Below are positions 28,142 to 37,194 of a stretch of DNA of 55,953 bases, one piece after another; the stretch's first letter is position 1, and every line of letters begins with the position of its first letter. This stretch comes from Polaribacter vadi (lineage in GTDB: Bacteria > Bacteroidota > Bacteroidia > Flavobacteriales > Flavobacteriaceae). The DNA lies in assembly GCF_018861005.1 (NCBI RefSeq), contig NZ_JAHKQL010000031.1:353181-409133 (forward strand), written 5' to 3'. The notes under the pieces are model-generated. The model saw only the letters and a program-made list of their open reading frames with translations. It did no database searches and was not told the DNA's origin. Position numbers and translations under genes: made by a program.

Positions 28142-28798
28142 TTAATGTTTTACGACTTTAAGTAATTGAGGATACTTATTCTTGAATTTGTTAAGCCTTG
28201 GAATTGAAACCGCTTTTACATAACTTTGACTAGGGTTTCTTTTTTCAAAATCTTGGTGATAATCTTCTGCTTTATAAAACTTAGTATGTTTGGTAACTTC
28301 TGTAACTATATTACCATCATAAACTTCTTTATTTAATTCAGCAATTTTATTTTCTATAATCTTTTTCTCATTTTCTGTTTGATAAAATGCAATAGATCTA
28401 TATTGAGTTCCATAATCTGGATGCTGACCATTTCTAGTAGTAGGATTATGAGAGCCAAAAAAAACAGTTACTAAAGTTTCAAAACTTACTTTTTTAGGAT
28501 TATAATATACAGCAACAGTTTCTGCATGACCTGTTCTACCTGTACCTATTGATTGATATGTAGGGTTTTTAGTATTTCCTCCTGCATAACCAGAAACAGC
28601 TTCTTCTACTCCTTTTACACTTTCAAAAATAGCTTCTACACACCAAAAACATCCGCTTGCGAAATAAGCTATTTTAGTATTTTCATTTGGTATGTAAGTT
28701 TTTGTTGACAATTCAGCTTCCTCTTTTTTAGTAAAACTAAAACATGATATTAATAGTAATGAAAATGTAATTATAGATACTGACTTTAATAACTTCAT
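28142..28798 (-). CDS. msrA: Peptide-methionine (S)-S-oxide reductase, exported lipoprotein form
   Basis: MsrA reduces methionine-S-sulfoxide in proteins. The catalytic motif GCFWCVE is present with C50 as nucleophile, followed by GYAGGNTKNPTYQSIGTGRTGHAE and YGTQYRSIAFY. The protein starts with a signal peptide whose lipobox ISC puts the lipidated cysteine at residue 19, so it is exported, probably to the periplasmic face, where it would repair oxidised envelope proteins. The C-terminal resolving cysteine usual in E. coli MsrA is missing, so recycling may use thioredoxin directly or via C53. It neighbours the metal-uptake cluster and is divergent from dnaX. Confidence 0.95.
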   Translation of the reverse strand: MKLLKSVSIITFSLLLISCFSFTKKEEAELSTKTYIPNENTKIAYFASGCFWCVEAIFESVKGVEEAVSGYAGGNTKNPTYQSIGTGRTGHAETVAVYYNPKKVSFETLVTVFFGSHNPTTRNGQHPDYGTQYRSIAFYQTENEKKIIENKIAELNKEVYDGNIVTEVTKHTKFYKAEDYHQDFEKRNPSQSYVKAVSIPRLNKFKNKYPQLLKVVKH

Positions 28799-28873
28799 AA
28801 ATATTTTTTTATATTTTTTAATGTAAAGTGAAATTGGTTAAGATTATTTATAACAATCAAAATTTTACAAATA

Positions 28874-28914
28874 AAATTTGCACCAAGAACATAAATAATT
28901 CTTGGTACAAATTT
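28874..28914. repeat. Inverted repeat in the msrA-dnaX divergent region
   Basis: Arms AAATTTG-C-ACCAAGAA and TTCTTGGT-A-CAAATTT pair over 15 bases with one C/A mismatch and a nine-base loop. It sits about 80 bases from msrA and 160 from dnaX. Between two divergent genes a terminator has no use, so an operator or RNA element is possible. Confidence 0.55.
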
Positions 28915-29020
28915 CTGAACTTTTAATCCGATAAAAAAATTCGAATTACTTTATATGTCGTACTTTAATTAAACTTCGTACAATTTGTTTACAACTTTAG
29001 CATTTTGTTAAGAAACCCAG

Positions 29021-29051
29021 TTGCTAAAAATAGTTGTTATCCCTATTTTTG
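29021..29051 (+). promoter_or_regulatory. Bacteroidetes-type promoter of dnaX
   Basis: TTG, 20 bases, TATTTTTG. Predicted transcription start near 29058, about 15 bases before the ATG at 29073, which rules out the upstream start at 29034. Confidence 0.6.
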
Positions 29052-29072
29052 TGCGATAAATTAAAAGTTTTA

Positions 29073-30761
29073 ATGGAGCACTTTATAGTTTCTGCACGTA
29101 AATACAGACCACAAAATTTTGAGGATGTTGTTGGGCAACAAGCCATAACAAACACGCTAGAGAATGCTATAAAAAACAACCATTTAGCACAAGCTTTGTT
29201 ATTTACTGGGCCAAGAGGTGTTGGTAAAACTTCTTGTGCTCGTATTTTGGCTAAGAAAATAAATCAGCAAGATGTAGAAGTTTCTGATGATGAAGATTTT
29301 GCTTTTAATATTTTTGAGTTAGATGCTGCTTCTAACAATTCTGTTGATGATATTAGAAACTTAACAGACCAGGTTCGTATACCACCACAAACTGGTAAAT
29401 ACAAAGTTTATATTATTGATGAGGTACATATGTTATCTCAAGCTGCATTTAATGCTTTTTTAAAGACTTTAGAAGAACCACCTGCACATGCTATTTTTAT
29501 TTTAGCTACTACAGAAAAACACAAAATAATTCCGACTATTTTATCTCGTTGTCAAATATTTGATTTTAAAAGAATTGGTGTTTTAGATGCTAAAAATTAC
29601 CTAAAAACCATTTGCGAAAAAGAAAATATTACAGCAGAAGATGATGCTTTGCATATTATTGCTCAAAAAGCTGATGGTGCAATGCGTGATGCTTTATCTA
29701 TTTTTGATAGAGTTGTTAGTTTTTCTGGTAAAGAATTAACTCGAGAAGCTGTAACCGAAAATTTAAATGTTTTAGATTACGATACCTATTTTAATATGAC
29801 AGATTTGTTGTTAAACAACAAAATACCTGATGTATTAAATGCATTTAATTCTATCTTAGGAAAAGGTTTTGAAGGACATCATTTTATAAATGGTTTGGCG
29901 AGTCATTTTAGAGATTTATTAGTAGCTAAAGACAAAATAACTTTAGATTTATTAGAAGTTGGTGATGCTGCCAAAAAGAAATATTTAGAGCAATCTACCA
30001 AAGCAAGTATTCCTTTTTTAATGCAAGCCATTAACAAAGCCAATGATTGTGATTTAAATTACAGAACTAGTAAAAATCAGCGATTGCTGGTGGAATTAAC
30101 TTTAATGCAGATTGCCTCTATCACTTTTGATGGAGAAAAAAAAAAGCCAGCTAACTACATAATTCCTGCTACATTTTTTCAAGCGCTTTCTCCAGCTCCC
30201 AAAAAAGCAGTACAACCTATTGTAAATAAAGTAGATGTTTCTGCACCAAAAACATCCGAAGAAATAAAATCGAAATCAGTAAAACCAATTTTAAAATCGG
30301 TTAAAAGACGTACTTCTTCACTTACTTTAAAAAGTATTCATGAGAAAAAAGTAGTAAAAAAGTCTATAGCTGAAGAGAATTACGACAATCATCCAAAAGA
30401 CCTTTTTACAGAAGAAACTTTACAAAATCATTGGAAAGAATATCCTGTATTATTACGTAAAAAAGGCGAAAATAATTTAGCTTCTATTATTGCTTCTGGC
30501 ATACCAAAATTATCTGAAAATTTTGAAGTTATTTATGCTGTACCTAGTAATTTAATGAAAGATGAATTCTTAAAAGGTAGACCAAAATTATTGGCTTATT
30601 TAAGAGAGAAACTCAACAATTATGGTATTAATATAAATGCTGTTGTAAACGAAACCATTCAAAAGAAATTTGCTTACACCAGTCAAGAAAAATTTAATAA
30701 ATTAAAAGAGAAAAATCCTTTACTAGAAAAATTACGTCAAACTTTTGAATTAGACTTTTAA
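29073..30761 (+). CDS. dnaX: DNA polymerase III subunit gamma/tau
   Basis: DnaX is the clamp-loader ATPase; tau also binds the polymerase and helicase. The 562-residue protein has Walker A GPRGVGKT (46-53), Walker B DEVH (116-119) and sensor 1 SRC (158-160). The four-cysteine zinc module normally after the Walker A helix is absent: residues 62-75 read KINQQDVEVSDDED. The start at 29073 gives the family N-terminus MEHFIVSARKYRPQ. After domain III (to about residue 350) is a Lys/Ser-rich linker and a small C-terminal tau domain. A run of ten adenines at codons 355-358 could allow slippage to make a gamma form. The 3' end overlaps the convergent antiporter gene by 12 bases. Confidence 0.96.
   Translation: MEHFIVSARKYRPQNFEDVVGQQAITNTLENAIKNNHLAQALLFTGPRGVGKTSCARILAKKINQQDVEVSDDEDFAFNIFELDAASNNSVDDIRNLTDQVRIPPQTGKYKVYIIDEVHMLSQAAFNAFLKTLEEPPAHAIFILATTEKHKIIPTILSRCQIFDFKRIGVLDAKNYLKTICEKENITAEDDALHIIAQKADGAMRDALSIFDRVVSFSGKELTREAVTENLNVLDYDTYFNMTDLLLNNKIPDVLNAFNSILGKGFEGHHFINGLASHFRDLLVAKDKITLDLLEVGDAAKKKYLEQSTKASIPFLMQAINKANDCDLNYRTSKNQRLLVELTLMQIASITFDGEKKKPANYIIPATFFQALSPAPKKAVQPIVNKVDVSAPKTSEEIKSKSVKPILKSVKRRTSSLTLKSIHEKKVVKKSIAEENYDNHPKDLFTEETLQNHWKEYPVLLRKKGENNLASIIASGIPKLSENFEVIYAVPSNLMKDEFLKGRPKLLAYLREKLNNYGININAVVNETIQKKFAYTSQEKFNKLKEKNPLLEKLRQTFELDF
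30136..30145 (+). other. A10 run in dnaX, candidate slippage site for a gamma form
   Basis: Ten consecutive A lie at codons 355-358, at the domain III/IV border. One extra A leads to TAA after GCC AGC, giving a 360-residue product; one fewer A leads to TAA after five further codons, giving 362 residues. Thermus dnaX makes gamma by slippage on a nine-A run. Whether it happens here is inference. Confidence 0.45.
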
Positions 30762-32603
30762 TTTTTCTTCTTCAGTTTTATAAGTATCACCAATATCTTT
30801 ACCTAAATAAGAAATTACTAAATCTTTCTTTTCATGTTTCGCTTTTTCGAATTCAGCAATTAAGTAAATTCCTTTTTTGTTTTGTATAAATAAAGGAACT
30901 GCCTTTTCTTCGTTTTCTAAAATTTTAAGAATATTATTATATTCTGTATCTCCATTTACCTTAACCTCAGTAATATTTGGGTTTTCTCTATATGCTTCAC
31001 TTAAATTAATATAATCGTCTTTAGGTGTTACAAAACCATATTTTTCTTCTTCTGTTGCATTATTCGCTTCTGAAGAAGAAGCCAGTCTAAAAGAACCATG
31101 TTCACCAAAAGCTTTAGAAAAGTTATTTAATGCATACTTATTTACAGAATCATTACCAGTTAAAGCAATTAAATAACCTACATCATTTAACTCAATATTA
31201 TCTGTCAATTCATCATCATAAATATTTACATTAAAAGCTTCTAAATCATTTTCTGTTGCTTTTTCTATAAAGTTTTTATTAGAATCTATAAGTACAACTC
31301 TTTTACCTTTTTTAGTTAAAAATGCTGCTATTAATCTTGCTGGTTTAGAAGCACCTACAATTAAAATACCATTAGATCTTTTTAGAAAAACACCAACCAT
31401 TTTAGCAAATAATCTTGCTGTAGTTGCATTTAAAAGTACAGTACCTAAAACAATCATAAATACAAGAGGTGTTATATATTCTGCACCCTCTACACCTTGT
31501 TTTAATAATTTACTACCAAATAAAGAAGCAATACCTGCTGCAACAATACCTCTTGGTCCAACCCAACTTATAAATAATTTTTCATTTAATTTTAATTTGG
31601 ATTTATATGTACTTGCAAAAACCGCTAACGGTCTTATAATAAAAACTACAATGGCAAATAAAGAAGCAGTTTTCCAGGTATATAACAACAACAAATCTTT
31701 CATGTTGATATTAGCTGCCAATAAAATGAATAAAATTGAAATTAATAAAACACTTAAAGATTCTTTAAAATAAAGTAATTCTTTTAAGTTTTTTAATTTA
31801 CCATTACCTAAAACCATCCCCATAACAACAACAGCTAAAAGTCCTGATTCGTGCGCAAATATTTCTGATTCTACAAAAACCAAAAGCACAGTAGATAAAG
31901 AAACCACATTCAACAAGTAATGTGGAATTAACTTTTTATTTACAGCATAAGCTAAAGCATGTGCAAAAGTGAATCCGAAAGTAGTACCAAATAATAAAAT
32001 TTTACCAAATTCAATTAAGGCTGTTTTGGTAAAACCTCCACCTCCACCAACACTTATAAACTCAAAAACCAATACTGCAACTAAAGCACCTATTGGATCT
32101 ATTAAAATTCCTTCCCACTTTAAAACAGTAGATATATCTTTTTTTAATGGAATATTTCGTAAAATCGGTGTAATAACTGTTGGCCCAGTAACTATAATTA
32201 AACCTGCAAAGAGGTAAGAAAGATCCCAACCTAAACCAAAAACATAGTGTGCAACTACACCTGCACCAAAGAAAGTAATTGCAGAACCTAAAGTGATTAA
32301 TTTTGTAATAACTGGCCCTACATTTTTAATTTCACTTCTTTTAAGAGTTAAACCACCTTCAAAAAGAATGATACTGATTGCTAGTGAAACAAAGTAATAC
32401 AAACTCTCTCCAGGAAATAATCCTTTTTCGCCATTCCAAATGGGTTCTATCCATTTAGAACCATCTTCACTTAAATATTCTGCAGCAATTGGCCCAACTA
32501 ATAAACCTATTAAGATTAAAGGTAAAATTGCTGGAATTTTAAACTTCCAAGCAACCCATTGTGCCAATATTCCTAAAATGATTATTCCTGCTAACTCTAA
32601 CAT
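30750..32603 (-). CDS. CPA1/NhaP-type Na+/H+ antiporter with TrkA-N domain
   Basis: A 617-residue inner-membrane cation/proton antiporter. About twelve membrane segments fill residues 1-405, with the family motifs FEGGLTLK (81-88), TGPTVITPILR (139-149), the ion-binding WEGILIDPIGAL (163-174) and VGPRGIVAAGIASLF (348-362). A cytoplasmic TrkA-N nucleotide-binding Rossmann domain starts near residue 412 (NGILIVGASKPARLIAAFL ... VVLID), so activity may respond to NAD(H) or another nucleotide. The role is sodium and pH homeostasis, suitable for a marine bacterium. It is divergent from the Usp-SulP pair and convergent with dnaX. Confidence 0.92.
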   Translation of the reverse strand: MLELAGIIILGILAQWVAWKFKIPAILPLILIGLLVGPIAAEYLSEDGSKWIEPIWNGEKGLFPGESLYYFVSLAISIILFEGGLTLKRSEIKNVGPVITKLITLGSAITFFGAGVVAHYVFGLGWDLSYLFAGLIIVTGPTVITPILRNIPLKKDISTVLKWEGILIDPIGALVAVLVFEFISVGGGGGFTKTALIEFGKILLFGTTFGFTFAHALAYAVNKKLIPHYLLNVVSLSTVLLVFVESEIFAHESGLLAVVVMGMVLGNGKLKNLKELLYFKESLSVLLISILFILLAANINMKDLLLLYTWKTASLFAIVVFIIRPLAVFASTYKSKLKLNEKLFISWVGPRGIVAAGIASLFGSKLLKQGVEGAEYITPLVFMIVLGTVLLNATTARLFAKMVGVFLKRSNGILIVGASKPARLIAAFLTKKGKRVVLIDSNKNFIEKATENDLEAFNVNIYDDELTDNIELNDVGYLIALTGNDSVNKYALNNFSKAFGEHGSFRLASSSEANNATEEEKYGFVTPKDDYINLSEAYRENPNITEVKVNGDTEYNNILKILENEEKAVPLFIQNKKGIYLIAEFEKAKHEKKDLVISYLGKDIGDTYKTEEEKLKV

Positions 32604-32731
32604 ATTTTGTGCCTAAGATTAATTAGTAAATTTAAGAATGTTTATTTATCTTAAAAATAAATTCTTTAGTTTTTTTCATTCTTTTAAAGTTTGCTATATT
32701 GTGCCAATAACTTCAAAACAAAATATTCTTT

Positions 32732-33565
32732 TTGCAAAAATTTGATAAAATCCTAATAGGGATTGCTTTTTCACCCAACTTAAAACCAAATTTATTTGAA
32801 GCTGTAAGATTAGCTAATATGTTTAATGCAGAATTAGTTGGTGTACATGTGGGAGAAAAATCCGAAGAAAAAGAGAAAAACATTCAAGCTATTTTACAAG
32901 AAGCTGATTTTTTAAAAACCAAATTTACAGCAATTTGGCAACAAGGAGAACCAGTAGATGTAATTTTAAAAACTTGTAAAAATGAACAAATAGATTTACT
33001 TATTTTAGGTGCATTACAAAAAGAAAATATATATAAATATTATGTAGGTTCTATTGCTAGAAAAATTACAAGAAAAGCACCTTGTTCTGTACTATTATTA
33101 ATAAAACCATCTATTGTAAGACAGGCATGTAAACACATTGTTGTAAATGGTTTAGAAGATAAAAAAACAGAGGAAACTATAAAAACTTCTTTTCTTATTT
33201 CTAATTATTTAAACTGTAAAAAAATAACAATAGTCGAAGAAATTAAGCAAGAAGAATTACATGTTAAAGTAAATGATGACAGATCTTTACGTAGAGCAAA
33301 CATTGCCAAAGAAAGACTAGAGACGAGAGAAAACAGACGTGTAAATAAAATTTTAAATGAAATTGAATGTCAAAATTTCATTGTTAATACACAAAGTATT
33401 TTTGGCAAAAGAGGTTATTCTATTGGGCATTATGCTAAAGTAAAAAGAGCAGATTTATTGGTGATGAATGGACCAAGAAAATCAGGAATTATAGATCGTA
33501 TTTTTCCTCATGACATTGAGTACATTTTATCTGAATTACCAACAGATGTTTTAATTGTAAAATAG
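32732..33565 (+). CDS. Tandem universal stress protein (UspA family)
   Basis: A 277-residue cytoplasmic protein made of two Usp domains. The first (1-130) has the KILIGIAFSP strand and the nucleotide-binding pattern LGALQKENIYKYYVGSIARKI with APCSVLLL closing strand; the second (about 138-277) has a degenerate version ending in LPTDVLIVK. The start must be the TTG at 32732, since the first beta strand begins only five residues later and no ATG is available. It stops directly before the SulP ATG (TAGATG), so the two are co-translated; a Usp protein regulating an anion transporter is a plausible reading. Confidence 0.88.
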   Translation: MQKFDKILIGIAFSPNLKPNLFEAVRLANMFNAELVGVHVGEKSEEKEKNIQAILQEADFLKTKFTAIWQQGEPVDVILKTCKNEQIDLLILGALQKENIYKYYVGSIARKITRKAPCSVLLLIKPSIVRQACKHIVVNGLEDKKTEETIKTSFLISNYLNCKKITIVEEIKQEELHVKVNDDRSLRRANIAKERLETRENRRVNKILNEIECQNFIVNTQSIFGKRGYSIGHYAKVKRADLLVMNGPRKSGIIDRIFPHDIEYILSELPTDVLIVK

Positions 33566-35758
33566 ATGAAAAAACAAAGTACTTTTAAAACATTTTTATC
33601 AGAAATACCCCAAAATTTATTTTCAGGATTTGTTGTTTCATTAATTGCACTTCCATTAGGTTTAGGTTTGGCCTTGGCTTCTGGCGCACCACCAATTTCA
33701 GGAATTATAGCAGCCATTGTTGGTGGAACAGTTGTTGCCATCATTGGTGGTTCTAATGTTACTATTACAGGGCCAGGAAATGGTTTAGTAGTTGTAATTT
33801 TAGCTGCAATTACTACTTTAGGTGAAGGAGATATGCAGCAAGGTTTTCTTTATACTTTGGCTGCAATTGTAGTTTCTGGAGTTATTATGATAATTCTTGG
33901 GTTTTTAAGAATGGGATCTTTAGGAGATTTCTTTCCATCATCTGCAATACAAGGAATGTTGGCTGCAATTGGTATAGGTATTTTTGCCAAACAAATACAT
34001 GTAATGTTTGGTAACATTTATGCTAAAGGAAGTATTATAGAGTTACTTTTAAAAATTCCAGAAGGGATTATCAACTTTATAAAAACAGACAGTACAAGTA
34101 TTTTTTATGCAGGTTTAGTAGGTATTATTAGTCTGTTAATAATGATTTTTTACGGCAAAATTAGAAACCGATATTTAAAATTGATTCCTGCACCTATGTG
34201 GATTGTAATTTTAAGTATTAGCTTTTATGCTTATTTCGAATATTTTTCTACTGCTGATTATCCTATTGAAAAAAGTTTACTAATTAGTTTACCTAACGAT
34301 ATTTTATCAAACTTTGCTTTCCCAGATTTTGGGAAAATTTATAAAATGGAATTTATAAGTGCTGTAATTAGTATTACTCTAATTGCAAGTATAGAAAGTT
34401 TATTAAGCATAAAAGCTGTTGATAAATTAGATTCTTTAAAAAGACGATCTAATGTAAATAAAGACATAAGAGCCTTAGGAATTGCAACTGTAATTAGTGG
34501 TTTTTTAGGTGGCTTAAATGTGGTTACTGTAATTGCAAGGAGTTCTGTAAACGTTAATAATAAAGGTAGTAACAGATCTGCAAACTTTTTTCACGCCAGT
34601 TTTTTAATAGTATTCATTTTATTATTTGCGACTCAATTACGTAAAATTCCATTACCTGCTTTAGCTGCAATTTTAGTTTTTACAGGTTACAAATTAGCAT
34701 CACCAGACAACATTGTTAAAGTATTTAAAGTTGGTAAAGAGCAATTAATTATATTTTTAATAACCTTACTAACAACTATTTCCACTAGTTTAATTACTGG
34801 TATTTTAGTAGGTATTTTTGCGACACTAATAATGCATATTATTATCAATAAAAATGCAAAACTATTCTTTAAAAACATTATTAAACCTAATGTTTTAATG
34901 TTTAAAGAAGATGATATTTATTACGTAAGCGTTAAGAATTTTTCTAGCTTTTTAAATTACACAAAACTAAAAACCAAGCTAAATCAAATTCCGGAAACTG
35001 AAGAAGCCATCATCGATTTTTCTTTGTGCGATTTTGTTGATGATTCAGTGATGGAAAACATGAGTAATTATGCAGAAAGTTTTACCAGAAAAGGAGGCCA
35101 TTTTGAGGTTATTGGTTTAGATGATGCAGAACCTAAAAGTAATCATCCTTTTGCATTGCGTAAAATTATGCCAAAGCAAATAAATAATTTAAATAAGGTT
35201 TTTACAAAAAGACAAGGGTCTATAGAGAATATTAGTAAAGAAATGCATTGGCAATACGATCCTTTTTCTGATATAGAAATGGAAGAATTACCAACGTTTG
35301 GTTATTTTAAAACTCGTAAAATACAGAAAGTATCTAATGTACTTTCTAATGACTCATGCACCATTTTTGATGTTCATTTCTCTGAAGGAGAACTAATTGC
35401 AAAACAAATTGTTAAAACAACAATGTTGCATATACATCCTAAAAAGAATATACCCGATTTTACTCTAGATAAAGAAGGTTTATTTGAGCATATTTTGCAC
35501 TTTGTTGGTTACACTGATATTGATTTAGACAATCATCCAGATTTTAGCAAACGTTTTTATTTATCAGGAAAAAATGAAAAACAAATAATAGAATTCTTTA
35601 CAGACGAATTAATTTTGTTTTTTGAAAGCAATAAACAATACCATATTTCAGCTACCAAAAAAGGTCTCTTAATATTTGGCAATGAACGTTTGGCTAGTGT
35701 TAAAGAAATTAAAGCACTTGCCTATTTTGGTATAGCTTTACAAAAAATTATTGGGTAA
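33566..35758 (+). CDS. SulP family anion transporter with STAS and extra C-terminal domain
   Basis: A 730-residue SulP/SLC26-type transporter, likely for bicarbonate or sulfate. Residues 12-425 form the membrane part with the signature PQNLFSGFVVSLIALPLGLGLA and the second motif GFLGGLNVVTVIARSSVNVN. A STAS domain (about 440-545) carries IIDFSLCDFVDDSVMENM. Beyond it lie about 185 further residues not found in ordinary SulP proteins, ending in a compact alpha/beta module (RFYLSGKNEKQIIEFFTDELILFF ... LLIFGNER) of a type seen in other soluble domains that score membrane proteins; function unknown. It forms an operon with the Usp gene and ends three bases from the convergent helicase. Confidence 0.9.
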   Translation: MKKQSTFKTFLSEIPQNLFSGFVVSLIALPLGLGLALASGAPPISGIIAAIVGGTVVAIIGGSNVTITGPGNGLVVVILAAITTLGEGDMQQGFLYTLAAIVVSGVIMIILGFLRMGSLGDFFPSSAIQGMLAAIGIGIFAKQIHVMFGNIYAKGSIIELLLKIPEGIINFIKTDSTSIFYAGLVGIISLLIMIFYGKIRNRYLKLIPAPMWIVILSISFYAYFEYFSTADYPIEKSLLISLPNDILSNFAFPDFGKIYKMEFISAVISITLIASIESLLSIKAVDKLDSLKRRSNVNKDIRALGIATVISGFLGGLNVVTVIARSSVNVNNKGSNRSANFFHASFLIVFILLFATQLRKIPLPALAAILVFTGYKLASPDNIVKVFKVGKEQLIIFLITLLTTISTSLITGILVGIFATLIMHIIINKNAKLFFKNIIKPNVLMFKEDDIYYVSVKNFSSFLNYTKLKTKLNQIPETEEAIIDFSLCDFVDDSVMENMSNYAESFTRKGGHFEVIGLDDAEPKSNHPFALRKIMPKQINNLNKVFTKRQGSIENISKEMHWQYDPFSDIEMEELPTFGYFKTRKIQKVSNVLSNDSCTIFDVHFSEGELIAKQIVKTTMLHIHPKKNIPDFTLDKEGLFEHILHFVGYTDIDLDNHPDFSKRFYLSGKNEKQIIEFFTDELILFFESNKQYHISATKKGLLIFGNERLASVKEIKALAYFGIALQKIIG

Positions 35759-35761
35759 ATA

Positions 35762-37075
35762 TTAGATTGTAAAAACCCTAACTTTTTTATTTTTTAAACG
35801 AACATTATTTAAATCCTCTACCAATCTTTTTGTTTCAGAAACTGGTACAGCAACAAAAGCACAGTCTTGTTTTAATTCAATAATACCTAATTGATCTTTG
35901 TTTAAATTTCCTTTTTTAAAGAATAAACCTGCAAGATCTCCTTTAGAAATTTTGTCTTTTCTACCTCCAGAAACAAACAAAGTTTCCCAAAAAACAGGTT
36001 TTAATTTTTGCTTATCAGAAATATTAGCATTTGTAGCACCTTTTATAAAATCTGGTAAAATTTCTTTTTGCCATTTTAAAACATAGGCAGTTCCTTTTGC
36101 ATCTACCCTAGCAGTTCGTCCATTTCTGTGTGTAAACTCTTCTATCCTTTGTGGTAATTCATAATGAATAATATATTTCATTTCTGGAATATCTATACCT
36201 CTTGCAGCTAAATCTGTAGCTAATAAAATTTGACTTGACCCATTTCTAAACTTTATTAAAGAACGCTCACGATCTCTTTGCTCCATTCCTCCAGAAAAGG
36301 ATGAATGCGCTATTTTATTTTTACTTAAAAATTCACTTACGTGCTCTATACTGCTTTTAAGGTTACAAAAAATAATTCCGGGTTTATTACCTATATGTTT
36401 TAGTAAGTTTAAAAGTGTTTCATTTTTATTTTTTGCCTCTGATGCAACAATCTTAATATCTAATTTTTTAGATTTTTTACCTGTTAAGTAATTTATAATA
36501 GTTGGCTTATTCAATTTTACAAAATCAGGAATTTCGGCATCTTGTGTTGCTGATGTTAAAATTCGCTTATTAATATTTGGTAATTGATTGATAATACCTC
36601 TCATTTCATATTCAAAACCAACTTCTAAAGATTTATCAAACTCATCTAAAATTAAAGTTTTAATGCTTTCTTTAGAAAAACGATCATTTGCAAAATGATC
36701 AGAAATTCTACCTGGAGTACCAATTAAAATACTTGGTGTATGTTTTATTTCTATTTTATCTTTGGCCATAGAACGACCTCCATAAACTGCATTTACTTTA
36801 AATCCTGTACCCATTTCTCTAATTACTTGCTCAATTTGAATGGCTAATTCTCTAGAAGGCACTAAAACTAAAACTTGAATATCTTTATTTTCAGGATCTA
36901 TCAACTTTAAAGTTGGCAAAAGAAAAGCTAAAGTTTTACCTGTACCTGTAGGCGAAAGAATAATTGTATTTGTAGTTTTTTCAATTACAGAAATTGCTTC
37001 ATCCTGCATTTCATTCAACTTATAAATATTTAATTTTGCTAAAATATCTTCTTGATTTTTAATGTTATTTGCCAT
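35762..37075 (-). CDS. DEAD-box RNA helicase, DbpA-like
   Basis: A 437-residue ATP-dependent RNA helicase. RecA-like domain 1 has SPTGTGKT (41-48), PSRELAIQ (73-80), TPGR (120-123), motif II as DEFD (144-147) instead of DEAD, and SAT (175-177). Domain 2 has LLATDLAARGID and motif VI as HRNGRTAR (316-323). The last 75 residues (VFWETLFVSGGRKDKISKGDLAGLF...) match the DbpA RNA-binding domain, which targets helix 92 of 23S rRNA, so a role in 50S ribosome assembly is likely. The DEFD and HRNGRTAR changes are substitutions in normally strict motifs but keep the acid pair and the arginine fingers. Confidence 0.9.
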   Translation of the reverse strand: MANNIKNQEDILAKLNIYKLNEMQDEAISVIEKTTNTIILSPTGTGKTLAFLLPTLKLIDPENKDIQVLVLVPSRELAIQIEQVIREMGTGFKVNAVYGGRSMAKDKIEIKHTPSILIGTPGRISDHFANDRFSKESIKTLILDEFDKSLEVGFEYEMRGIINQLPNINKRILTSATQDAEIPDFVKLNKPTIINYLTGKKSKKLDIKIVASEAKNKNETLLNLLKHIGNKPGIIFCNLKSSIEHVSEFLSKNKIAHSSFSGGMEQRDRERSLIKFRNGSSQILLATDLAARGIDIPEMKYIIHYELPQRIEEFTHRNGRTARVDAKGTAYVLKWQKEILPDFIKGATNANISDKQKLKPVFWETLFVSGGRKDKISKGDLAGLFFKKGNLNKDQLGIIELKQDCAFVAVPVSETKRLVEDLNNVRLKNKKVRVFTI

Positions 37076-37168
37076 ACTATTTATCTCTAAAAAATTAAAT
37101 AAAATTGATTGAATTTAAATTCGGTTCAAAGATAGTTAGTCTTTTACCAAAAAAGGGTTTATATTCTT

Positions 37169-37176
37169 TACTTTTG
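37169..37176 (+). promoter_or_regulatory. -7 element upstream of miaE
   Basis: TACTTTTG fits TAnnTTTG. It supports the ATG at 37195 over the in-frame start at 37105, which would lie upstream of transcription. No -33 element was found. Confidence 0.35.
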
Positions 37177-37194
37177 TATTTTCAAATTAAAACA

